NCBI GenBank assembly: GCA_963771005.1 | Contig: CAVYRO010000002.1 | Location: forward strand, 1,488,001-1,552,000 | Direction: 5' to 3' | Origin: DASQZK01 sp963771005 | GTDB taxonomy: Bacteria; Bacteroidota; Bacteroidia; Bacteroidales; GCA-2748055 | DNA length: 64,000 bases | Shown: piece after piece, positions 18,372-27,349 of the stretch | Layout: every line of letters starts with the position of its first letter | Numbering within the stretch: position 1 is the stretch's first letter | Notes under the pieces: generated by a model | The model's database searches: none | What the model saw: the letters and a program-made list of their open reading frames with translations, nothing else | Told to the model about the DNA's origin: nothing | Position numbers and translations under genes: made by a program

Positions 18372-19655
18372 ATGAAAAAAATAGCTTTCAAAACCCTGGG
18401 GTGCAGACTGAACCAGTATGAGACGGACGCCCTGGTCAGCCAATTCCACAATGCCGGTTACCAGGTCGTGGATTTCGGTGAGGAATCGGACATTACAGTT
18501 ATCAATACATGTACGGTAACGAACCAGAGCGACCAGAAATCCAGGAATTATATCAACCAGGCGACGGGAATAAATCCCGGCAGCGTTCTCGTTGTTGCCG
18601 GCTGCATGGTAAACCATCGCAAGGAGGAACTCGAACGGCAGGAGAGGATCACTTACGTTATCGAAAATATAAACAAGAACACCATCTTTTCTCTTGTTGA
18701 CAGTCATTTCAAAGGTGAGATCCTTCACCCGGATTCCGTTCCGGGAGATGTCTTCGGTTTTGAAGCCGTGGAGAAAAGTCTTCATACCCGGACGTCTATC
18801 AAGATCCAGGACGGATGCGACAATTTCTGCAGCTTCTGTATCATTCCACAGGTGAGAGGTAGAGCGGTAAGCCGTCCTGTGGGAGACATTGTCGATAATG
18901 TTAAGCGTGTGCTCGCGAACGGGTTCAGGGAGATCGTCATCACCGGCGTAAACATCGGACGTTATGATTATGAAGGCAACCGTTTCGAAGATGTCCTGGA
19001 AAAGATCCTCGCCATCGAAGGCGATTTCAGGGTAAGGATATCTTCCATCGAACCTGACGGCTTCAGTGACCGCTTCGCGGAAATGTTCAGCCATCCGAAG
19101 CTTGTGCCCCACCTTCATCTATGTCTCCAGAGCGGGTCGGACAGGATCCTTCTCCAGATGCGGAGGATGTACACGGTAAAATCATATATGGACCTGGTTG
19201 AGAAATTCAGCCGGACCTATACCGGTTTTAATTTCACCACCGATATCATTGTAGGCTTCCCGGGTGAAACCGAAGAAGAATTCCGCCAGACATGTGACCT
19301 GGCTTCCCAGGCGGGTTTCAGCCATATCCATACCTTCCGTTATTCAAAGAGGACAGGCACCCGGGCTTCCCGGATGCATGACCAGATCCCTGAAAAGGTG
19401 AAAGCCGAACGGAGCGAGGTTATACGCAGGATCTCCGACAGGAACAAACAACGGTATTATTTCACGATGCTCGGTCAAAAGCAGCGGGTTCTGGTGGAAA
19501 ATCCGGATGCCGGCGGCCATGCCAAAGGGTATGGTGAGCACTATATTCCCGTTATCATCCCCGGGGTGAAAACACGGCAGAATGAATTCATCGATGTGAA
19601 GCTTGAAATGATTTCGAGGGAAAACCGAAGCGAAGTTATCGCCCACCCGATTTAA
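18372..19655 (+). CDS. mtaB: tRNA (N6-threonylcarbamoyladenosine37-C2)-methylthiotransferase MtaB
   Basis: A second radical-SAM methylthiotransferase, 427 aa. The N-terminus MKKIAFKTLGCRLNQYETDA is characteristic of MtaB (ms2t6A37 synthesis). UPF0004 cysteines are C11, C47 (NTCTVTNQSDQKSR) and C78 (AGCM). The radical-SAM cysteines C149, C153 and C156 lie in CDNFCSFC, followed by RGRAVSRPVGDIVDNV. A TRAM-like tail closes the protein. I use the ATG at 18372 rather than the upstream GTG at 18357. It follows miaB by 20 bp in a likely operon. A repeat mosaic begins directly after its stop. Confidence 0.9.
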   Translation: MKKIAFKTLGCRLNQYETDALVSQFHNAGYQVVDFGEESDITVINTCTVTNQSDQKSRNYINQATGINPGSVLVVAGCMVNHRKEELERQERITYVIENINKNTIFSLVDSHFKGEILHPDSVPGDVFGFEAVEKSLHTRTSIKIQDGCDNFCSFCIIPQVRGRAVSRPVGDIVDNVKRVLANGFREIVITGVNIGRYDYEGNRFEDVLEKILAIEGDFRVRISSIEPDGFSDRFAEMFSHPKLVPHLHLCLQSGSDRILLQMRRMYTVKSYMDLVEKFSRTYTGFNFTTDIIVGFPGETEEEFRQTCDLASQAGFSHIHTFRYSKRTGTRASRMHDQIPEKVKAERSEVIRRISDRNKQRYYFTMLGQKQRVLVENPDAGGHAKGYGEHYIPVIIPGVKTRQNEFIDVKLEMISRENRSEVIAHPI

Positions 19656-19659
19656 GTTT

Positions 19660-20168
19660 TGATTTGGTGATTTGGTGATTTGGTGAAGTGGAAGAGGAAG
19701 AGGAACACGGAAGAATTTGGTGATTTGTTGATTTGTTGATTTATTGATTGAATGGGACCCTCAGATCTCGAAATCTATACTCAAACAATCCTCAAACAAC
19801 TTTTTCTGTGATAATCTGTGTAATCTGTGGTTAAACTCCCCGAAGAATTTGGTGATTTGGTGATTTGGTGAAGTGGAAGAGGAAGAGGAACACGGATTTG
19901 ACGGATTTGTGCGGATAATCGACGGAGTTTAATCTGTGATAATCTGTGTAATCTGTGGTTAAACTCCCCGAAAAATTTGGTGATTTGTTGATTTGTTGAT
20001 TTGTTGATTGAATTGTCATCTATCCAAAAATTCAAACCATCTCAAACAATCGGAAACCATTAAATTAAATCCGCGATCACCCCTCAAAATCCGTTTCAAT
20101 CCGCGTTCCTCTTCTTTCAAACCATTTCAAACCATCTCAAACCATCTCAAACCATCTCAAACCCTCCT
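19660..20168. repeat. Large composite repeat mosaic between mtaB and the DAK2-DegV gene
   Basis: Several runs of the modules occur in series: TTGGTGATT 9-mers, GTGGAAGAGGAAGAGGAACA, TTGTTGATT 9-mers, TCTGTGATAATCTGTGTAAT followed by CTGTGGTTAAACTCCCCG (twice), GACGGATTTGTGCGGATAAT, and finally about five CAAACCATCT decamers (20119-20168) plus scattered ones from 20030. The decamers again point toward the downstream gene. Minus-strand open frames here are only translated repeat (Asn/Gln/Ser/Thr-rich) and are not genes. Confidence 0.85.
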
Positions 20169-20269
20169 AAATCCCCAATCCCTGTTAATACAGTAATTTA
20201 GATTACGAATTCCTTTCCTTATAAACTTAACTTTTAGAGTCCTGAAAGTGTTAAATGGTAAAATTATCT

Positions 20270-20277
20270 TATTTTTG
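20270..20277 (+). promoter_or_regulatory. Candidate Bacteroidota-type -7 box (TATTTTTG) for the DAK2-DegV gene
   Basis: TATTTTTG matches the TAnnTTTG consensus of Bacteroidota housekeeping promoters. It lies 71 bp before the ATG at 20348, in unique sequence after the repeat mosaic. No convincing -33 TTTG box is seen. Confidence 0.35.
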
Positions 20278-20347
20278 GTCGGGTTTTTCCGGAAATTTCA
20301 CGATATATTTCTTTTTCGACCGCAAAAAACCGTAAAAATTCCCTGGA

Positions 20348-22147
20348 ATGACGAAAAATGACAAAATCACAAGTATTAGCGGAAAATTGTATTACCGCAT
20401 ATTCCTGGCCGGGGCCAATAAAATACTTGAAAATCAGAAACTGCTGAACCAGATCAATGTATTTCCGGTTCCGGATGCAGATACCGGGACCAACCTTGCC
20501 TCCACCTGCCGTTTCATCATCGACAACGCCCGTCCTGATGATTCTTTCAAGGTGACAGCCGATGCGATAGCTCTCGCTGCGCTGAATGGCGCCAGGGGCA
20601 ATTCAGGGGTGATCTTCGCACAATTCCTTTATGGGATGAGTGTTGAATCGGGCGATCAGCCCCATCTCACCATCCATGCATTCGCCGAGACGATCCGGAA
20701 ATCGGTTGCTTATATTTATGAAGCCATTGCCAATCCCGTTGAGGGAACCATGCTGACTGTTATCCGGGAGTGGGCTGATTTCATCTATTCCCAAAAAGAT
20801 ATCATCGATGATTTTTCGCGTCTTTTTTCACGCGCCTACGAAATTGCTGCCGATGCGCTTGCGAGCACCACACAGAAATTAAAAGCGCTTACCCTTGCCA
20901 ATGTCGTCGATGCCGGGGCCAAAGGTTTCGTCCTTTTCCTGGAAGGGATCCTGGAAGGGATCCGTAAAAGGGGTTCGAAACTGCAGATCCTGGCTTCCAC
21001 CAAAGCCATTGAAGAAGCCCCGTTTAAAAGCATATCCCATGAAGATTTTCATTTCCGCTACTGCACCGAAGCCATCATCCGGGGGGAAAACGTCAACAAA
21101 GCGGCCATAAAGGAAGAGATCATTTCCATGGGCGATTCCATCGTAATCGCCGGATCTTCAAAAATGGTCCGGCTGCATATTCATACCGATGACCCGCCCC
21201 TTCTTTTCGAAAAACTGGAAAAATACGGCAACATCACTTTTCAGAAAGCCGACGATATGGAAAAGCAAAACGAGGTTGTCACTTCCCGCAAATGGAATAT
21301 CGCCCTCGTAACCGATTCAACGTGTGATCTTCCGCCGGAACTTTCCGACTATTACCAGGTACATTATGTTCCGCTGAATATTCATTTCGGGGAAAGCCAG
21401 TACATCGATAAAATTACCCTTCAGCCCTCCCGTTTTTTCAGCCTCCTGGAGAATGCAACACAGTTTCCCTCCACTTCACAGCCTAACGAAGGTGCATTCC
21501 TTAATATGTACTCTCACCTGGCTACGCATTATGATTCGGTTATAGCCGTTCAACTTTCGGGGAAATTAAGCGGAACGTTCAGAAACAGTAAGAATGCGGC
21601 TGAACGTATATCAAAGGAGATGAAGAAAAAGATCACGGTGCTCGACTCATGCCAGGTTTCGGGAGCGCTCGGTTTGCTTGCCCTTCGCGTAGCCAAGGCT
21701 ATCGAGGAAGGACAGGATCACGATACCATCGTGGATCAATTCTCCAAATGGCGTGAAAATACGCAGCTTTTCGTCAGCGTTAAAGATATCAGATACCTTA
21801 TAAGGGGCGGCAGGGTGAGCCCGCTGAAGGGAAGGATTGCAAGGATCCTGAATATCAAACCCATCGTTTCGATCAATCCCGACGGGAGCACGACACTTTT
21901 CGATAAAGCCTTCAGTCAGCAGGCAAATATGAGGAAAGTGATGAAACATGTTAGAAATTTCCTGGATGAAAAGGAACTGGCGGATTATATCCTGTTGCAT
22001 GCAAACGAGGAAGAAAATACCTTTTGGTTCAGGAAGGAGCTGACCGGGCTTACCGGTAAGGAACCCTTATCGGTGATCGATATTTCACCCGTAATCGGGC
22101 TGCATGCCGGTAAAGGTGCAGTGGCTGTCGCCCTTATGGTCCGCTGA
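20348..22147 (+). CDS. DAK2 (FakA-like) and DegV (FakB-like) fusion, probable fatty-acid kinase
   Basis: A 599-aa fusion. Residues about 10-205 form a DAK2 domain like the ATP-binding half of FakA: NVFPVPDADTGTNL (a variant of the canonical NVFPVPDGDTGTNM) and GARGNSGVIFAQFLYG. The middle (about 235-310) resembles the FakA linker (YCTEAIIRG, MVRLHIHTDDPP). Residues about 317-597 form a DegV/FakB fatty-acid-binding domain (LVTDSTCDLPPEL, FPSTSQPNEGAF, LSGKLSGTFRNS, YLIRGGRVS). In Firmicutes FakA and FakB are separate and phosphorylate exogenous fatty acids. Here kinase and carrier are in one chain, implying self-contained fatty-acid activation. Cytosolic. The activity is inferred from the families. 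Confidence 0.85.
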   Translation: MTKNDKITSISGKLYYRIFLAGANKILENQKLLNQINVFPVPDADTGTNLASTCRFIIDNARPDDSFKVTADAIALAALNGARGNSGVIFAQFLYGMSVESGDQPHLTIHAFAETIRKSVAYIYEAIANPVEGTMLTVIREWADFIYSQKDIIDDFSRLFSRAYEIAADALASTTQKLKALTLANVVDAGAKGFVLFLEGILEGIRKRGSKLQILASTKAIEEAPFKSISHEDFHFRYCTEAIIRGENVNKAAIKEEIISMGDSIVIAGSSKMVRLHIHTDDPPLLFEKLEKYGNITFQKADDMEKQNEVVTSRKWNIALVTDSTCDLPPELSDYYQVHYVPLNIHFGESQYIDKITLQPSRFFSLLENATQFPSTSQPNEGAFLNMYSHLATHYDSVIAVQLSGKLSGTFRNSKNAAERISKEMKKKITVLDSCQVSGALGLLALRVAKAIEEGQDHDTIVDQFSKWRENTQLFVSVKDIRYLIRGGRVSPLKGRIARILNIKPIVSINPDGSTTLFDKAFSQQANMRKVMKHVRNFLDEKELADYILLHANEEENTFWFRKELTGLTGKEPLSVIDISPVIGLHAGKGAVAVALMVR

Positions 22148-22269
22148 ACGATCACCTCCAAACCGGCGGTTGTGAACCCAATCCTGTCGCTGGTTCAAAT
22201 CATTCTCCGGCTCACGGACCAAACACTATTCAAAGAATAAGGCAGCAACATATAAACCTGCCATTTAAG

Positions 22270-22380
22270 GTTATTAGTATCAGAAAGAAAACTCGATGAC
22301 CCTTCGGCTTCGCTCAGGGACCGGTCAATTCGATGAACCAAGCCGAAGGGTCATCGAGTTTTCTGGCAAACACTATTTAG
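22270..22380. repeat. Short inverted-repeat element of the 2244-2500 family
   Basis: Perfect 25-bp arms at 22286-22310 and 22340-22364 surround a 29-bp centre containing CGCTCAGGGACCGGTCAATT. It ends GGCAAACACTATTTAG, the reverse complement of the left-end box at 2244, and the ptrB start codon follows two bases later. The upstream end, TTATTAGTATCAGAAAG, resembles the other boundary box. The open frame extending ptrB upstream to 22296 only translates this element. Confidence 0.85.
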
Positions 22381-22382
22381 AA

Positions 22383-24428
22383 ATGAAGAAAGCTCCGGTA
22401 GCAGAAAAGATACCTTACGACATTACCGTTAACGGCCATACCCGGACGGATAATTATTACTGGCTGAGGAACAGGGAAGATCCGAAAGTCATACGTTATC
22501 TCACGGAGGAGAACAAATACCGTGAGGAAGTGATGAAGGATACGAAGGATTTTGAACAGGCTCTTTACGATGAGATGATTGCCCGTATGAGGCAGACGGA
22601 TATGTCGGTGCCCTATTTCCTGGACGGTTATTTCTACTATTCCAGGTACGAGGAAGGAAAGGAATATACGATATACTGCCGGAAAAAAGGCAGCCTGGAC
22701 GCAGCGGAAGAGGTCATGCTTGATGTTAACCGTCTTGCCGAAGGCCATACCTATTTCAGTGTCGGCGGCCTGTCTGTCAGCCCTGACAACAGGTTGCTTG
22801 CCTATGGGGTCGATACCCTCGGCCGCCGTATTTATACCATCTATATCAAAGATCTCGAATCAGGCGATATATACAGTGAAACATTGCCGGGCACTTCGGG
22901 TTCGGCGGCATGGGCCAGTGATAATGAGACTTTTTTTTACACCGTGAAGGACGCTGAAACCCTGCGTTCTTTCAGGATCATGAAACATAAGCTGGGAACG
23001 GCTTTTATGCATGATACCCAGGTATACGAGGAGACCGATGAATCCTATGTATGCGGCGTATACAGTACCAAATCGAAAAAATTTATCATGATCGGGGCCC
23101 ACTCTCTCCTGTCAGACGAATACCGCTACCTCGATGCCGGTAATCCCGGAGGTGAATTTTCAATTGTTCAGCCCCGGAAAAAAGGGCTTGAATACAGTGT
23201 CAACCATTACAAAGATCATTTTTACCTCGTCACCAACCATGAAGCCCGGAACTTCAGGCTAATGTCGGCACCTGTTAAAAGTCCGGGAATGGAGAACTGG
23301 AAAGAGCTCATTGCACACCGGGAGGATGTTTACCTGTCGTCCATCGATATTTTCAGCCGTTATCTTGTCATTTCAGAGAGAAAGGACGGATTAACACGGA
23401 TAAAGGTCCGGAGCTGGGAGGGGAAGGATGAACACTACATCGATTTTGAAGAAGAAGCGTATTCAGCCCATACTTCTGTCAATCCCGAATTCGATTCGTA
23501 CATCCTTCGCTTCACTTATACTTCCATGACCACTCCCGGCAGCGTTTACGATTACGATATGCGGACAAAGGAGAGAACGCTTCTGAAGCAACAGGAAGTT
23601 GTAGGTGATTTCAATCCCGGCGATTATGAGACCCGGCGGCTGTATGCCGGTAGCGCAGACGGGGTGCGGATACCCATTTCCATGGTGTACCGGAAGGGGA
23701 TGGAAAAAAACGGTAAAAATCCGCTGTTACTTTATGGCTATGGTTCCTATGGCATTACCATCGATCCTTCCTTCAGCTCAACCCGGTTGAGCCTGCTTGA
23801 CAGGGGCTTCATCTTTGCCATCGCCCATATCCGCGGCGGGCAGGTTTACGGGCGGGAATGGTATGATGACGGGAAGCTTCTGAAAAAGAAGAATACCTTC
23901 CATGATTTTATCCTCTGCGCCGAATATCTTGTTAAGGAGGGCTACACAACTCCTCCACATCTTTATGCAATGGGGGGTTCGGCCGGCGGATTGTTACTGG
24001 GTGCAGTGGCAAATATGAGACCCACCCTTTTTAACGGCATGGTTGCCGCCGTCCCTTTTGTTGATATCGTGACCACCATGCTGGACGAGAGTATACCTCT
24101 TACAACGGGTGAGTATGATGAATGGGGGGATCCCCGCGACCCTGAATATTACAGGTACATCCTTTCCTATTCGCCCTATGACAATGTAAGAGCCCTGAAT
24201 TACCCGCATTTGCTTGTTACGACAGGACTTCATGATTCACAGGTGCAGTACTGGGAGCCGGCAAAATGGGTGGCTAAGCTAAGAGATATGAAAACCGGGG
24301 ACAGTCATATCTTACTGCATATCAATATGAAAACGGGTCACAGCGGGGCTTCAGGTCGTTTTGAGAAATTCAGGGATATCGCCATGGAATACACTTTCCT
24401 CTGTATGCTCGAGGGGATCAGAAAATAG
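22383..24428 (+). CDS. ptrB: Oligopeptidase B (S9A serine peptidase)
   Basis: A prolyl-oligopeptidase-family enzyme that cleaves short peptides after basic residues. The 681-aa length is normal for the family. The N-terminal part holds a seven-bladed propeller (YYWLRNREDPKVIRYLTEEN at the start). The catalytic domain has Ser at about 533 in GGSAGG, Asp at about 617 in GLHDSQV and His at about 653 in KTGHSG. The RGGQVYGREWYDDGKLLKKKNT block is typical of oligopeptidase B. I chose the ATG at 22383; upstream codons are repeat. No signal peptide, so cytoplasmic. The start codon directly abuts the repeat element, which leaves no clear ribosome-binding site. Confidence 0.9.
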   Translation: MKKAPVAEKIPYDITVNGHTRTDNYYWLRNREDPKVIRYLTEENKYREEVMKDTKDFEQALYDEMIARMRQTDMSVPYFLDGYFYYSRYEEGKEYTIYCRKKGSLDAAEEVMLDVNRLAEGHTYFSVGGLSVSPDNRLLAYGVDTLGRRIYTIYIKDLESGDIYSETLPGTSGSAAWASDNETFFYTVKDAETLRSFRIMKHKLGTAFMHDTQVYEETDESYVCGVYSTKSKKFIMIGAHSLLSDEYRYLDAGNPGGEFSIVQPRKKGLEYSVNHYKDHFYLVTNHEARNFRLMSAPVKSPGMENWKELIAHREDVYLSSIDIFSRYLVISERKDGLTRIKVRSWEGKDEHYIDFEEEAYSAHTSVNPEFDSYILRFTYTSMTTPGSVYDYDMRTKERTLLKQQEVVGDFNPGDYETRRLYAGSADGVRIPISMVYRKGMEKNGKNPLLLYGYGSYGITIDPSFSSTRLSLLDRGFIFAIAHIRGGQVYGREWYDDGKLLKKKNTFHDFILCAEYLVKEGYTTPPHLYAMGGSAGGLLLGAVANMRPTLFNGMVAAVPFVDIVTTMLDESIPLTTGEYDEWGDPRDPEYYRYILSYSPYDNVRALNYPHLLVTTGLHDSQVQYWEPAKWVAKLRDMKTGDSHILLHINMKTGHSGASGRFEKFRDIAMEYTFLCMLEGIRK

Positions 24429-24429
24429 T

Positions 24430-25155
24430 TCATCGTTTGGAGATGCTCCCTGCGCTGGAAGTCTCCATTTTTTTTATCTCGGGATCTCCGGAGTAACGGA
24501 TCGATCCTGCGCTGCTTGCCACCGCTGTCAGCCGGCCCGTGACATTCAACCTGATCTGGCCTGCGCTGGAAGCGTCGGCCTCGCATTCTTCAACCTGAAG
24601 ATCATCGGCATGAATCTCACCTGCGCTGCTTGCACTGGCAATAATATGCCTGGCAGTACCCGAGAGATTTACATTCGCACTGGAGCTGACATCAACATTA
24701 AGATCCCTGGCATCAACGTCGAGATCCACTTTGCCGGCGCTGCTTACATCAACCGCCAGATCATCGGTAACCATACTGTTTTCCCCTTTCAGCTGTGCGG
24801 CACTTGAGACTTTGATGTCTCTAAGGCTTCCTGCGGAAACATAAATATCTTTGGAACGGGCATGATGAATGGACCGTTCCGCCTTTATCCGGAGCACATC
24901 ACCCTGCAATTCCGTACGAATATACTCATGGAGGTTTTCATCGGCTACCACCTCAATTTCACCGGAGGGTTCACCGAATTTCACGATCACATTGAGCCCG
25001 GCAGAAGCATGAATGGCATTGAATGAGCCAATCTCACGTTTCTCTGTCGCTACGTTACCATTCCCGGATATGGAGTTATCGATAAGATTGATACACGAAG
25101 AAAGCATGAAGATCCCTAGGGTAAGGGATACCGTATAGGTGATGATCTTTTTCAT
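24430..25155 (-). CDS. Head-GIN domain (DUF2807) lipoprotein
   Basis: A 241-aa exported protein starting MKKIITYTVSLTLGIFMLSSC, a signal peptide with lipobox LSSC. The rest is a beta-helix-like GIN domain of repeated short strands ending in S-S-A-G turns (VDVSSAGKVDLDV, IIASASSAGEIHA, EADASSAGQIRLNV, TAVASSAGSIRYSG). This family is abundant in Bacteroidota and has no established function; it may act as a periplasmic or surface scaffold. It converges with ptrB, the stop codons being only one base apart. An alternative upstream start at 25209 adds only residues before the signal peptide. Confidence 0.85.
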   Translation of the reverse strand: MKKIITYTVSLTLGIFMLSSCINLIDNSISGNGNVATEKREIGSFNAIHASAGLNVIVKFGEPSGEIEVVADENLHEYIRTELQGDVLRIKAERSIHHARSKDIYVSAGSLRDIKVSSAAQLKGENSMVTDDLAVDVSSAGKVDLDVDARDLNVDVSSSANVNLSGTARHIIASASSAGEIHADDLQVEECEADASSAGQIRLNVTGRLTAVASSAGSIRYSGDPEIKKMETSSAGSISKR

Positions 25156-25567
25156 GGCCGGTGATTCATGGATTTGAAAGTGCAAATTATTAAAAAGGAA
25201 TCTCTTCACCTAAAAGATGTTGAAAAAACCTTGAAAAAATAAATTTCTTATGACCGTAAAATGATTTTTTTAATTAAATTTGATATAGCATCGTCGAGGA
25301 TGCTAAAAAGGAATTAAAAGGATAAAACGTATTAAACCTGGTTTTGAACCCGGGAGGATTTGGTATGGATGCTTACGAAGGTTTTCCTATGAAACCTTTA
25401 TCATACCCTTCTCCCTGAAGTTTATTGCACTGACCGGATTGATAGGATGGTATACATATGCCCTCCCCTTTCCGGGAATTTTATCCCCTTAATCTTCCAT
25501 TTTATTATCCCCGTGCGGTTCATCGTAATTTGCGAGTCACTGAAAACGAACCTGAACTACACTACTC
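25156..25567. other. Intergenic region between divergent genes, no gene seen
   Basis: It holds an AT-rich stretch, a small hairpin TAGCATC/GATGCTA (about 25286-25305) and a 7-bp inverted repeat AAGGTTT/AAACCTT (about 25378-25398). Neither is followed by a T-run on the useful strand. The longest open frames are tiny. Promoters for both divergent genes should be here, but I cannot place them with confidence; TAATTTG just before the response regulator is a weak candidate. Confidence 0.4.
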
Positions 25568-25939
25568 ATGAAACCTAAGACACCAACCATTCTCATCATT
25601 GAAGATGATGAGGCAAGCCGTGAATTTCTTTCCGAAGTTATCAGCATCCAGGGTTATGAATTTATCCTGGCCGGTAACGGGATTGACGGAATTGAGCAAT
25701 TCACCAAACACGGCGCTGATCTCATTTTGCTTGATATCAGGTTACCCGATATCAGCGGGATCGAAGTCCTGAAAAAGCTGAGAAAACTGTCCCCATCGGT
25801 TCCCGTCATTGCCCAGACTGCCTTCGCCATGGAAAAAGACCGGGATGAATTTCTGAAGGCAGGATTTGACGGATATCTTTCCAAACCCATTAAACCCGAT
25901 GATCTTATCTCAGCGATTGAAACATTTTTACCTTCGTAG
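25568..25939 (+). CDS. Single-domain response regulator (CheY-like)
   Basis: A 123-aa receiver domain with no output domain. The acidic pocket is D13/D14 (IIEDDEAS), the phosphoacceptor is D56 in LILLDIRLPD, the switch residue is T84 (AQTAF), and the conserved lysine is K106 in LSKPIKP. Such proteins pass a phosphoryl signal from a histidine kinase to a protein partner. No kinase or chemotaxis gene is nearby, so it is an orphan. A perfect 20-bp palindrome begins immediately after its stop codon. Confidence 0.9.
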   Translation: MKPKTPTILIIEDDEASREFLSEVISIQGYEFILAGNGIDGIEQFTKHGADLILLDIRLPDISGIEVLKKLRKLSPSVPVIAQTAFAMEKDRDEFLKAGFDGYLSKPIKPDDLISAIETFLPS

Positions 25940-25959
25940 GGGCCGGTCGCGACCGGCCC
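25940..25959. repeat. 20-bp perfect GC palindrome directly after a stop codon
   Basis: GGGCCGGTCGCGACCGGCCC is fully self-complementary and starts at the base after the TAG of the response regulator. It shares the GGTCGCGACC core with the palindrome at 15865-15887, which sits just after the tex stop. It could act as a transcript-end hairpin, but no T-run follows, so it is not a canonical intrinsic terminator. Confidence 0.6.
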
Positions 25960-26000
25960 GCAACGATGGGTTTACGCGGATAATGTTGATCCATTATTTT

Positions 26001-26115
26001 TGTAACGTATTACAATTATTTTAATAAAATTATGTAACGTATTACAATTATTTTAATAAAATTATGTATCTCATTACAATAAATATGTGTATTTATTGTA
26101 ATGAAATACAATTTT
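26001..26115. repeat. AT-rich 32-bp repeats with TGTAACGTATTACA sites and a 20-bp hairpin
   Basis: Three copies start at 26001, 26033 and 26065 (period 32). The first two contain TGTAACGTATTACA, a small inverted repeat (TGTAA/TTACA), followed by ATTATTTTAATAAAATTA; the third is diverged. The third copy forms the left arm (26066-26085) of a 20-bp inverted repeat with one mismatch, loop TGTG, right arm 26090-26109. It lies between two convergent genes. It may be a cluster of protein-binding sites or a two-way transcript end. Confidence 0.7.
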
Positions 26116-26164
26116 TATCACTACGAGAGAACGTTCCCGGGATTGTGCAATACCATAATATAAA

Positions 26165-27349
26165 TCAGCCAACCCTGAGAACCAGCCCCTTGAGGTATTC
26201 ACCTTCCGGGTGGTATATACTGACGGGATGATCCGCCGGCTGCGACATCTGGTGAAGGATGCTGATCTGCCGCCCGGTATTTGCCGCTGCAGCGAAAACA
26301 CTTTTCCTGAAATTCTCACGGCTCACTACCTGCGAACAGCTAAAGGTAAAGACAATGCCACCCGGGGCGATAAGCTCGAAGGCGCGGCGGTTCAGTTTTT
26401 TATATCCCTGCAACGCATTGTTCAGGACATCCTGGTGCTTGGCGAAGGCGGGAGGATCCAGGATGATGAGGTCATAAACTTCCGTTGTCCTGCGGAAGAA
26501 ATCAGAGACATCGTTTGCAAAAGCTTCATGGGGCGCATCCCCGCCGAAATTCATTATAACATTCTGCCGGGCGAGCTCAATGGCCTTTTCTGACGAATCG
26601 ACGGTATGTACAAGGGAAGCTCCCCCTGCCAGCGCGTAAACTGAGAATCCACCGCTGTACCCAAACATGTTGAGCACTCTCCTGTCACCCGAATACCGGC
26701 TTAAAAGCTGACGGTTATCCCTTTGATCGATGAAAAAACCGGTTTTCTGCCCTTCCTTCCAGTCAACGTTGAAGCGATGCCCGTTTTCGGTTACCTCTAC
26801 GCTGCCGGGCTCACCAAAGAGGTAGCCGTCGGAAGTATCTAACCCGGACTTGTAGGGAAGTGAGTAGGAACTTTTATCATATATGGAACTGACGGGCACT
26901 CCGGGCAGGCTGGTAAGTGCTTTCACAACCTGGTCCCTCGCAAGGTACATCCCTGCCGAGTGAGCCTGGAATATTGCCGTGCCATTGTAATAGTCGATGA
27001 TCAGCCCGGGAAGACCATCTCCTTCTCCATTAACGAGTCTGAATACCGTGGTATGTTCTTGTCCCGCGAGCCCCGTTTCCAACCTGAGCTTCCAGGCATT
27101 CAGGATCTTTTCACTCCAGAAAGCCTGGTCGAATTCCCTGTTTGTAAAACTGAGGATCCTTACAGTAATGGAACTTTTCTGGTAATGACCCGATGCAAGG
27201 AATTCTCCCCCGCTGTCGAAAATATCTACGATGTCGCCTTCTTTTGCGGCACCCTTCATATCGGCTACCGCACCCGAAAATATCCAGGGGTGATAACGTT
27301 TTACGGATTGCTCTTTACCCGGCTTCAGGATAAGCTTAGTCCTTGCCAT
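26165..27349 (-). CDS. rlmI: Class I SAM-dependent rRNA methyltransferase, RlmI-like
   Basis: The product probably methylates a cytosine (C5) in 23S rRNA. The 394-aa protein has an N-terminal PUA domain (LKPGKEQSVKRYHPWIFSGA), a central beta domain, and a Rossmann SAM-binding domain: EGQKTGFFIDQRDNRQLL, VLNMFGYSGGFSVYAL, VDSSEKAIELARQN, DLIILDPPAFAK and a catalytic-loop FTFSCSQVVS. This order matches RlmI/RlmO proteins. It is the last gene of a minus-strand operon; its start overlaps the end of the 3'-5' exonuclease gene by 14 bp. Confidence 0.85.
   Translation of the reverse strand: MARTKLILKPGKEQSVKRYHPWIFSGAVADMKGAAKEGDIVDIFDSGGEFLASGHYQKSSITVRILSFTNREFDQAFWSEKILNAWKLRLETGLAGQEHTTVFRLVNGEGDGLPGLIIDYYNGTAIFQAHSAGMYLARDQVVKALTSLPGVPVSSIYDKSSYSLPYKSGLDTSDGYLFGEPGSVEVTENGHRFNVDWKEGQKTGFFIDQRDNRQLLSRYSGDRRVLNMFGYSGGFSVYALAGGASLVHTVDSSEKAIELARQNVIMNFGGDAPHEAFANDVSDFFRRTTEVYDLIILDPPAFAKHQDVLNNALQGYKKLNRRAFELIAPGGIVFTFSCSQVVSRENFRKSVFAAAANTGRQISILHQMSQPADHPVSIYHPEGEYLKGLVLRVG

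Noticed and set aside
19781..20035. Asn/Gln/Ser/Thr-rich ORFs on the minus strand (also at 43822-44130)
   Set aside because: They are translations of TTGATTTGT-type 9-bp repeats.
25286..25305. Hairpin TAGCATC/GATGCTA as a terminator
   Set aside because: It lies upstream of both divergent genes and has no T-run in a useful direction.
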